Translations under genes and position numbers: made by a program | The notes under the pieces: generated by a model | Seen by the model: the letters and a program-made list of their open reading frames with translations, nothing else | What the model was told of the DNA's origin: nothing | Database searches by the model: none | Source: Armatimonadota bacterium | GTDB lineage: Bacteria; Vulcanimicrobiota; Xenobia; RGZZ01 | NCBI GenBank assembly: GCA_016868975.1 | Contig: VGFD01000002.1 | Location: 1-45,476 of the forward strand | DNA length: 45,476 bases | Reading direction: 5' to 3' | Shown: piece by piece, positions 18,806-26,315 of the stretch | Numbering within the stretch: position 1 is the stretch's first letter | Layout: each line of letters starts with the position of its first letter

Positions 18806-19711
18806 ATGACGTCCTGGTTTGAGCCTTCGTCCTTCATCGCGGCGACCATGATGGCCGCCCTTTGGCCGAATTCGACACCCTCTCCCCAGGAAGATGCCCT
18901 GGGCCGCACCCCGCTGCATCACGCGGCCGCGGGCGGCGACGTCGAGCGGGTGGTGGCGCTCATCGGACAGGGATGCTCGGTGGACGGCGCCAGCGACGAG
19001 GGACTCACCGCCCTGCACGAAGCCGCCTGCTGCGGCCGCAGGGAAGTCGCCGAGGCGCTGCACCGTCTGGGCGCCGATCTGAACCGCCGCACGGACGCCG
19101 GCATGACGCCGCTCGCCCTGGCCGTCGTGGGCGGCCACCTCGCCCTGGCCGGCGACCTGCTCGCCTGGGGAGCGCGCGTCAACAAGACCAACCGCGCCGG
19201 CGAGACGCCCCTGCACATCGCGGCCGAGCGCGGCTGGGCTCGCATCGTGGAAACGCTGGTCAGGCGCGGCGCCGCGCTTGAAGCGGTGGATTGCGAGGGC
19301 TTCACCGCGCTGCACTTCGCCTGCCGCTGCGGCCAGACCGGCGCGGCGCGCGTGCTGCTGAGCCACGGCGCGTCGATGGAAGCGCGGACCGACGATGAGT
19401 GCACGCCGCTCATGGTGGCGGCGTCCGGAGGATGGCTGGAAATCGTCTCCGCGCTGGTCTGGCGAGGTGCCTCGCTGCACGCCTGGGATCACTTGCGCGC
19501 GACCGCCCTGCACCACGCCGCCAGCGCCGGGCACCGCGCGGTGTGCGAGATGCTCGTGCGCTCGGGGGCCGACCTGTCAGCCCGCGACGCGTTGGGCAAG
19601 ACGCCTGCCCAGGCGGCGGCCGGCTACCCGGATGTGGAGGGGATGCTCACGCCGCGGCCGCCTCGCGCGAACAGCGGCGAGGTGTCGTTCAAGACGCTGC
19701 GCAGCGCGTAG
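18806..19711 (+). CDS. Ankyrin-repeat protein
   Basis: About 7-8 ANK repeats (GRTPLHHAAAGGDVERVVALI…, GETPLHIAAERGWARIVETLVRRGA…); RBS GGAGG before ATG. Confidence 0.92.
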   Translation: MTSWFEPSSFIAATMMAALWPNSTPSPQEDALGRTPLHHAAAGGDVERVVALIGQGCSVDGASDEGLTALHEAACCGRREVAEALHRLGADLNRRTDAGMTPLALAVVGGHLALAGDLLAWGARVNKTNRAGETPLHIAAERGWARIVETLVRRGAALEAVDCEGFTALHFACRCGQTGAARVLLSHGASMEARTDDECTPLMVAASGGWLEIVSALVWRGASLHAWDHLRATALHHAASAGHRAVCEMLVRSGADLSARDALGKTPAQAAAGYPDVEGMLTPRPPRANSGEVSFKTLRSA

Positions 19712-19732
19712 TAGAACAGGGAGGTCACACAC

Positions 19733-20134
19733 ATGCGCAAGAGGCGCGACTCGGGATTTACACTGGTGGAAATCATGATCGTCATCGCCATCATGGGAGC
19801 CCTGCTGGGAATTCTGCTGCCCAGCTACACTCACGCGATGGCGCAGGGAAAACTCTCCGCCTGCAAGAGCAACCTGAAAAACCTCTCCACCGCGATTGAA
19901 ACCTACCGGAACGATTACGGCGGACAGGCGCCGCCGATGATGCGGAGCCTGGCGCCGACCTACCTCGCCGTGCTGCCCACCTGCCCGTCACGCGGAGAAA
20001 CCTATTCGCGCAGTGTGAGCGACGACGCGCCGGACTCCTACGTGCTGTTCTGCCGCAACTGGGGCCACGGCGAACTGGGGCTCGCGAGCAATTTTCCGCA
20101 ATACTCACCCGCGGTCGGGATGCTGGAAAAGTGA
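19733..20134 (+). CDS. Prepilin (GspG/PilA-like)
   Basis: MRKRRDSGFTLVEIMIVIAIMGALLGILLPSY. Confidence 0.9.
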   Translation: MRKRRDSGFTLVEIMIVIAIMGALLGILLPSYTHAMAQGKLSACKSNLKNLSTAIETYRNDYGGQAPPMMRSLAPTYLAVLPTCPSRGETYSRSVSDDAPDSYVLFCRNWGHGELGLASNFPQYSPAVGMLEK

Positions 20135-20141
20135 CGCCTGA

Positions 20142-20630
20142 CTAAAGACTGGAGTCGTCCCGCCAGTTGAGCAGCTTGAAATAGTTGGGGTTGGGGCCGC
20201 CGCCGACCCGCAGGGTCGGGGCCACGTCCAACTCGGCGTGGAGCCTGCGGCGGGCCTGAGGGGCGCTCTCGCTGCCCAGCGTGCCCTGGCTGGTGAGCAG
20301 CACGACGCGCCAGGGCGCCCGGGATTTCGACATGTCAATGGTGACCGTGTAGCGGCCGAGGAATGCGCCGTCGACGTCGGTGAAGTCCTCGGCGTACGAG
20401 TAGGTGAGCGTATCGTCAGTCAGCCGGGGAGGAAACGACGGGTCTTTCTCGAGTTTCGCGCGCGCGTCTTCCAGGCCGGCTTCGGCGATGGCGGCCGCCT
20501 GCGCGGACTGGGAGGCCTGCATCGCGCCGCGATATTGCGCCATCTTGATGCCCAGCAGCGCAAGCCCCATCACCAGCAAGATTGCGGTGACGCACATGCC
20601 GACCACCAGCGTGAAGCCGCGCCGCCTCAC
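20142..20630 (-). CDS. PilX-like minor pilin
   Basis: GTG start; RRRGFTLVVGMCVTAILLVMGLALLGIKMAQYRGAMQASQSAQAAAIAEAGLEDAR. Confidence 0.75.
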   Translation of the reverse strand: MRRRGFTLVVGMCVTAILLVMGLALLGIKMAQYRGAMQASQSAQAAAIAEAGLEDARAKLEKDPSFPPRLTDDTLTYSYAEDFTDVDGAFLGRYTVTIDMSKSRAPWRVVLLTSQGTLGSESAPQARRRLHAELDVAPTLRVGGGPNPNYFKLLNWRDDSSL

Positions 20631-21171
20631 TGCCCGATCCTCAGGCGCAGCCGGGTGGAGAGCGTTTTTACGATTTTTCCGTCCTGAAATGAAGCGTCGA
20701 TCTGGTAGAGGCCTTTTCCCTGCGCGGCGCACGAGAATCCGGCCACGCCTTCGGCCACCGCGTCGCTCCGCGCGGTTCCCTGCGCTGTGGTGACCGCGCG
20801 CAGCAGGACGCCGTTTTCCACGTGGTAGGAAATCGTGAGCATGGCCGCCGCGGGGTAAGCATCCCACGCCGCCGGAGTGGGGGATGGAGAGGCCGGAAGA
20901 GGGTTTCGTCGTCCGGATCAATTCGGGTGAAAGTCAGCGTGGATGACGTCTGCCCGGCCGACGGCGCGCTGACCACGACCGCTTCGGCAAGCTCGTCGCG
21001 CACCCGCTGCACCGCGGTCTGCCCGGCCCGCAGCGCGGTGTCCTTCTGGGACGTTTAGCGCAGCGCGCTGCCGTACTCGGCGCACAGCCCGGCCACCACG
21101 CCGAGCACGAGCGACACGAGAAACAGCGTGGCCAGCACTTCCACCAGGGTGAGGCCGCGGGCGCGTCACAT
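20627..21171 (-). pseudogene. PulJ-like pseudopilin, disrupted by two in-frame stops and one frameshift
   Basis: ATG(21171)-TGA-RARGLTLVEVLATLFLVSLVLGVVAGLCAEYGSALR-TAA(21057-21055)-TSQKDTALRAGQTAVQRVRDELAEAVVV…DDETLF, then -1 frameshift to PASPSPTPAAWDAYPAAAMLTISYHVENGVLL…LRIGQ*. Confidence 0.75.
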
Positions 21172-21245
21172 CAGGGATCCGCAGCCCGTTGTCTGAGCGC
21201 CATGCAGGGATCTTTCGCCGCCCTTGAGGGCGCGCCTGCAAGCGC
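21172..21245 (-). pseudogene. Putative C-terminal remnant of the interrupted prepilin (…QGALAGAPSRAAKDPCMALRQRAADP*)
   Basis: Frame ends in TGA that overlaps the ATG of the next gene (TGATG), as expected for an operon; boundary is approximate. Confidence 0.4.
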
Positions 21246-21297
21246 GCCTTGCCGTTGAAATGAAATTAGCGTGCGCGTCGAGAAAACAAAGGACACC

Positions 21298-22359
21298 ATG
21301 GCAGGCCAATTTGAATTGCGCATCCGCGCCGGGCGCGACTGGGCCGCGCCGCTTGAGGGCACTCGTATCGTGATCGGCTGCGATCCCTCGTGCGACGTCG
21401 TATTGCCGGACGACGGCCGCACCGCGCGTCGCCACGCCATCCTGCACCTTGCGCCCGAGGGCCCCTCGCTGGTGGATCTGCAAACCACCAGCGGCACGCT
21501 GCTCAACGACGTGCCAATTTCCAACGCGGGACTGGTACACCTTGACCGCATCGGCATCGGCGGGGCCATCCTGGTATTTCGCGACGCCGGGCGGGAAATC
21601 GATCCCGACGAGATGGCCGATCTGCTGCGTCACGAGGGCATCGTCGCGGCCGGCTCATTTGCGTGGCCGGGCATTTCGCTGGTGCCCGTCGAGCCGGTGG
21701 CTGACGACGCGGCGATCATCCGGCGCCTGGCGGATATTGCCCGCGAAAATGACGAAATGCGGGCCCGCGCCGAACGCGAGGCCGAAGCCGGCGGGCGCTT
21801 CGTGGGCGCCGTCGGCCGTCGCGTGGTCGACGCCGTCCGCAATGGCGCGCTGCACTTTACGCCGCAAGGCCGCGCCGACGATCTCACCATCTTGTTCGCC
21901 CGCTTGCACGCCTTTGAGGAAAATCCGCTCGACACTTTGCCCGCGCGCCTTAACGCGATTTTCGAGGATCTCGCGGATCGCATTTTCGAGCACGACGGCG
22001 TGGTCTGCCAGTTTTTGAAACACCGCCTGCTGGCACTTTTCGGAGGCCCCTGGACCACGTACGCCGCCGACGAAGCCGCGCGCCAGGCGGTTCGCGCCGC
22101 CGCCGCCATCGCGCCGCTTGGAGCGTGCGTCGGCATGGCTTGCGGCCCGGTCCGCCTGGGACGGGTCGGCGCGCGACGGCGCAGCACCGTGTCCGCGCAG
22201 GGAGACGCGGTCAACGTGGGCGCGCGCCTGTGCGGGCTGGCCGCGCCCGGGGAAATCCTCGTCTCGGCGCCGCTGGCCGATCGCCTCGGCACGACGCTCA
22301 CGCCGCGCCACGGCCTGACCCACAAGTCCGGTGAGCCGCTCCCGGCGTTCGTCCCGTGA
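21298..22359 (+). CDS. FHA domain fused to a degenerate class III nucleotidyl cyclase domain
   Basis: FHA: RIVIGCDPSCDVVLPDDGRTARRHAIL…SGTLLNDVPI; cyclase fold: DLTILFARLHAF, FLKHRLLALFGGP, AQGDAVNVGARLCGLAAPGEILVS. Confidence 0.8.
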   Translation: MAGQFELRIRAGRDWAAPLEGTRIVIGCDPSCDVVLPDDGRTARRHAILHLAPEGPSLVDLQTTSGTLLNDVPISNAGLVHLDRIGIGGAILVFRDAGREIDPDEMADLLRHEGIVAAGSFAWPGISLVPVEPVADDAAIIRRLADIARENDEMRARAEREAEAGGRFVGAVGRRVVDAVRNGALHFTPQGRADDLTILFARLHAFEENPLDTLPARLNAIFEDLADRIFEHDGVVCQFLKHRLLALFGGPWTTYAADEAARQAVRAAAAIAPLGACVGMACGPVRLGRVGARRRSTVSAQGDAVNVGARLCGLAAPGEILVSAPLADRLGTTLTPRHGLTHKSGEPLPAFVP

Positions 22360-22690
22360 GCGGGCCGTGGACGCTGCTCTACGTGCGCTCTTCACGCGGC
22401 ATCCGCATGCGCCGGGTAGCCATCCCCGCCCAGGGAGTTGCCGTCGGCTCGAATCCCAAAGGAGGCCTTGCGCTTGACGCGGACGGCGCGGTGGACGATC
22501 GACATTTCGAAATCACGCTGGACGCGGGCGGCCCGCTCTTGCGCGCCCACGGTCCGGTGCGGGTTAATGGCAATCTCGTGGAAGGAGCCCGCCTGCGCCA
22601 CCTCGATCGCATCGAAGCCGGCACCTCGCGCCTCGTCCTCTACGACGACGCGGCCGCGCCCGCGCCGCGCCGGGCCGCACGGGCGCTGGA
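22356..22690 (+). CDS. FHA-domain protein, native 3' end uncertain
   Basis: GTG start overlapping upstream TGA; DDRHFEITLDAGGPLLRAHGPVRVNGNLVEGARLRHLDRIEAGTSRLVLYDD; downstream of about 22691 the frame is antisense to other genes. Confidence 0.55.
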
Positions 22691-22745
22691 CACCGGCCGC
22701 GATGAGCAGCTCGAGCATGGAGAAGCCGCGGCGGCGAGTTCTCAC
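22691..22745 (-). pseudogene. Truncated prepilin N-terminus (VRTRRRGFSMLELLIAAG…)
   Basis: GTG start at 22745 overlaps upstream TGA (GTGA); consensus prepilin peptide, then similarity stops abruptly. Confidence 0.65.
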
Positions 22746-23092
22746 AAGTCGCCCCCGATCCGGGCCGTCCCGCTCAGAGGCTCGCCGCTGAGCGGGACGC
22801 GCTGCTCCTGGTGGCCGGCTCGCACCGAACAATACGTCGGCCTTCTCGAGCAGACCACCGAGAGGCGCAGCTCAAACGCGCCGTCGGCGGAGATCGGCTT
22901 GCGGACGTCGAGGGGGATTTCCGGAAAGTGGAAGTCGACCACCGTCTCGCCCACGTCAGCCACGTCCCGCACCACGATCTCGAGGGGACGCGAGGAACGC
23001 TGCTCGGGTCGGCCGCCCGCGAACGCAAAGAGCGCGGCGATCACGAAGCCGAGCAGCAGGACGGCGGCCAGGATTCGGCTTTTCCGCTTCAC
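22742..23092 (-). CDS. Small membrane-anchored hypothetical protein
   Basis: GTG start with GAGGAG upstream; VKRKSRILAAVLLLGFVIAALFAF TM segment; C-terminal domain ending GTARIGGDL*. Confidence 0.6.
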   Translation of the reverse strand: MKRKSRILAAVLLLGFVIAALFAFAGGRPEQRSSRPLEIVVRDVADVGETVVDFHFPEIPLDVRKPISADGAFELRLSVVCSRRPTYCSVRAGHQEQRVPLSGEPLSGTARIGGDL

Positions 23093-23220
23093 GGCGGCTC
23101 CTCGCGCTGGGATTTTTCCCATCGTAACAGGGGCCGCCGGGGCACGAAGTGATCGGAGACACTTTCACCACGCGTGTCATCAGGTGGAATATAGCAATCG
23201 TCGTGTCGAATTTCTTTCCG

Positions 23221-24302
23221 ATGCAGGAAACCCGCCCGTCATGGCTGCAGCGCAGGCGCATTCCTGCGTCGCTGCTCATCCCGTACACCCGGCAGTTGGC
23301 CACCATGCTGGCGGCCGGGGTGCCCACCCCCGCGCCCTCGACGGCATGGCGCGCACCGGGGACAACCTCGTGCTGAGCGCGGTGACGCTGGAGCTGAGCG
23401 CGGCGGTGGCGCGCGGCTTGAGCCTGTCGCAGGCGCTCGCCATGTACGGGCGGGTGTTCCCGCCCATTTTCGTGGCCATGGTGCGGGCCGGGGAGGAGGG
23501 CGGATCGCTGCGCCGCACCCTCACCCAGCTCGCGGACTGGATGGAGCGGGACGACCGCGCGGCGCGCCGTCTCAAGGCCACGATGGTTTATCCCGGATTC
23601 GTGGTGGCGCTCACCGCGGCGCTCACGCTGGCGTTGTTCTACTGCGTGCTTCCCCGGTTCGTGGACATCTTCAACGACATGGGCGTGACCCTCCCGGTAA
23701 TCACCCGCGGGCTCATGGAGATCACCCGGGCGGTCCGCAATCCGTGGGCGTGGCTGGCGGTGGCCTGCCTGGCCGGCGCGGGTGCGGCCGGGCTGCGTGC
23801 CATGCGCGCGGATCCTGGCGGGCGCCTCCGTATGCAGGCGCTGTCGTTTCGGATTCCGCTGGTGGGACCGCTGCTGGAGCGCAGCACGCTGGCCCGCTGG
23901 TGCGCGATGGTGAAGCTCATGCTGGGCTGCGGCGTGGGCCTCGTCCCCACCCTGCAGATCGCCGCGCTGGCCAGCGGGAGCGCGGTGCTGCAGGCGGACG
24001 CCCGCTCGCTGGTGGACGCGGTGACCAGGGGCCTCACGCTCAGCCAGGCGATGCAACGCCGCCCGCGGATTTATCCCGCGCTGCTGGTCTACATGGCGCG
24101 GGCCGGCGAGGAAACCGGCGACCTCGGGGAAATGTTCGGACACGCGGCGGTATTTTATGACCTCGACGTGGCGACGCGGCTGGAGATTTTGACGGCGTCG
24201 CTGGAGCCGCTGCTGCTCAGCGCGATCACCATCGGCGTGGGCGCGCTGGTGATCGCGATTTTCGTGCCGATATACGGGATGGTCCGCACGGTGGGGCCGT
24301 GA
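23221..24302 (+). pseudogene. GspF/PilC-like inner membrane protein, frameshifted near base 23330
   Basis: Frame 1 RRRIPASLLIPYTRQLATMLAAGVPTP; frame 2 RALDGMARTGDN…MVRAGEEGGSLRRTLTQLADWMER…YMARAGEETGDLGEMF…VIAIFVPIYGMV. Confidence 0.75.
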
Positions 24303-24308
24303 CGGGTA

Positions 24309-24602
24309 TCAAACGCGAGCCTTCCAGTCGCGGGGATTTCGCCGCCCGTGCATGACTGCGATGACCGCAATGCGTTCGCGCTCTTCCACGAAGAACACGG
24401 CGTACGGGAAACGGTGCATCAGCGCGCGCCGTACATCGGGATGCACTCTCGGATAACGGGCCGGATTCATCTCAATGGCATCGAGTGTAGTAAGAAGCTC
24501 GTCGAGGAATTGCTGTCCGAGAAGTTGCGCTTGCCGCTCATACCAGACCGAGGCCTCCTCCACGTCCCATTCGGCTTCAGGGAGGAGATAGGATGGCCTC
24601 AC
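24309..24602 (-). CDS. ParE/RelE-family toxin
   Basis: AEWDVEEASVWYERQAQLLGQQFLDEL…YPRVHPDVRRALMHRFPYAVFFVEERERIAVIAVMHGRRNPRDWKAR. Confidence 0.9.
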   Translation of the reverse strand: MRPSYLLPEAEWDVEEASVWYERQAQLLGQQFLDELLTTLDAIEMNPARYPRVHPDVRRALMHRFPYAVFFVEERERIAVIAVMHGRRNPRDWKARV

Positions 24603-24808
24603 AGACGCTTTCGAATCTGCTCAATTGCCTCTCGGGCCGGTCTGCCTGGGGAACCGCTTGAACGGTAGGTTTCGAGGCGTCGGTCAAGCTCGCGTTTTTG
24701 CTCCTCGGTCAGAGGCAAGGCATTCTGGTCCACGGCAATGCTGTCCCAGATATCTTCCACGAGCTGGATTCGTTCGGATACCGGCAGGTCGCGAATGCTC
24801 TGATCCAT
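24599..24808 (-). CDS. Addiction-module antitoxin (TIGR02574-like)
   Basis: LPVSERIQLVEDIWDSIAVDQNALPLTEEQKRELDRRLETYRSSGSPGRPAREAIEQIRKRL; 4-nt overlap with toxin. Confidence 0.88.
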   Translation of the reverse strand: MDQSIRDLPVSERIQLVEDIWDSIAVDQNALPLTEEQKRELDRRLETYRSSGSPGRPAREAIEQIRKRL

Positions 24809-26226
24809 CAAACTGAGGTTCGCTCTGGCGGGTCGGTTTCCTTTGGCAGCCAGAACACGAACGTGGCGCCGCCGCCCGCGGTGGGCTCGACGCGGATCTC
24901 GCCGCGGTGGGCTTCCACCAGGCCGCGCGTGATCCACAGACCCAGGCCGCTCCCCTCGCGGGCCGTGGTATCGCCGATGCGCTGGAACGGATCGAAAATC
25001 CGCTCGCGCTCTTCCGCGGGAATTCCGGCCCCGTGATCCACCACCCGGAACACCACCGCGCGATCGGTTTCCTCCGACTCGACGATTACCTCACGGCCGA
25101 TCGGCGCATATTTTATTGAGTTGGACAAAAGATTGGTGAAAATCTGCCGCAGCTTGGCCGGGTCCGCCGCCAGCGCCTCGCAGCGCACCTTGTTGGCGAT
25201 GACCGGACGGTTTGTTGCTTCGGTGGCTTCTCCGATGAAAGCAATTTCCTCGTCCACAATCATTCGGGGGTTCACCTGGCTGCGATGCGTCTTGAAGCTC
25301 GGTGACGGCGTGGCTTCGGCGGAGGTCTGGCGGGCGGCCTCGAGATAAGTGTCCACCAGCGACCGCGCGCGCCGAGCCGCGTCGGAGATCTGCTCGATGA
25401 GCCGCGAGCGCTCGGCCGGTTCCTCGCTGTGGTCCGCGGCGTAGGCGGCCATCATGATCACGCTCAGGGGATTTTTTAGATCGTGCGCGGCCACTTGCAG
25501 GCTGTCCGACATGGCGGCGCGCTGCGCCGTGACCTCGCGCGCCTCCAACTGTCTGCGGCGGGTTTCCTCGCGCAATTGATCGGCGTGCAGGGCGGCGGCG
25601 AGCAAGGCGCCGATGGCTCGAATGAAGGGGAAATCATCCCTGGTGAGCGGCATCTCGGGCGCCGGCGTGTCCACGCAGAGCACGCCGAGAATTTCCTCGC
25701 GCGCGATGAGCGGCACGTAGATGGCTGTCTGGATGCGGTTGAGCACCACGCTGGGCGCGTCGCTCACCGCGGCGTGCTGGCTCGATCCCTGGAAAAAGAA
25801 CACCGCGTTGCCCGACTCCACCGCGTAGCGCGCCATGGAGGCGCTCACCGGGCTCCTGGGCAGTCCCTCGCGGCGCAAGACCGCCTCCGGGAGGAGCGAG
25901 CGCAGCCCGAGCACCGGGTCGGGCGGCCATTTCGCCACCGTCACCCGCTGGGCCGAGGGCACCACGTCAAAAATGCGGCGCAGCGCCGTGGCCATCAAGT
26001 CGAGGCCCTCGCAGCGCAGCATCTGCTGCGCGATGTCGGAAAGCGCCTCGACGGCGGTCTGGGCCAACGCGCCCTCGCGGACGATGGCGCCGACTTCCGC
26101 GGACGTGGCGTCGGCCTGCGCGCTCACCATGACGTCGGGATTCATGCGCCAACTGGGTTCAACGGCCAGGGCGGGCTTGCCTGTCGGTCGGGCAGTGACG
26201 CCCCACGGGGAGGATGTCGAGGCCAC
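24808..26226 (-). CDS. GAF-domain sensor histidine kinase (start may be internal at 26145)
   Basis: GAF-like region, H-box VAAHDLKNPLSVI, N-box NLLSNSIKYAP, VVDHGAGIPAEERERIFDPFQR, GSGLGLWITRGLVEAHRG. Confidence 0.92.
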   Translation of the reverse strand: MASTSSPWGVTARPTGKPALAVEPSWRMNPDVMVSAQADATSAEVGAIVREGALAQTAVEALSDIAQQMLRCEGLDLMATALRRIFDVVPSAQRVTVAKWPPDPVLGLRSLLPEAVLRREGLPRSPVSASMARYAVESGNAVFFFQGSSQHAAVSDAPSVVLNRIQTAIYVPLIAREEILGVLCVDTPAPEMPLTRDDFPFIRAIGALLAAALHADQLREETRRRQLEAREVTAQRAAMSDSLQVAAHDLKNPLSVIMMAAYAADHSEEPAERSRLIEQISDAARRARSLVDTYLEAARQTSAEATPSPSFKTHRSQVNPRMIVDEEIAFIGEATEATNRPVIANKVRCEALAADPAKLRQIFTNLLSNSIKYAPIGREVIVESEETDRAVVFRVVDHGAGIPAEERERIFDPFQRIGDTTAREGSGLGLWITRGLVEAHRGEIRVEPTAGGGATFVFWLPKETDPPERTSV

Positions 26227-26276
26227 GTGGGCGCCAGGCTGGTGCGTCGGCCGGACGACCGCTTCCCAGGTGGGTA

Positions 26277-26306
26277 CTGACTTTTCGGTATGGCTTATAG
26301 TATGAT
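26277..26306 (+). promoter_or_regulatory. Possible sigma70-like promoter: CTGACT-18 bp-TATGAT
   Basis: -35 box 4/6 and -10 box 5/6 to consensus, immediately before the TTG start at 26316. Confidence 0.3.
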
Positions 26307-26315
26307 CAAGCCGAA

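Noticed and set aside
22356-24302. 648-aa ORF that would be an FHA-GspF fusion
   Set aside because: The middle is antisense to a clear prepilin start and a membrane gene, and the first 37 GspF-like residues lie in another frame; the fusion appears to be an accident of high GC plus a frameshift.
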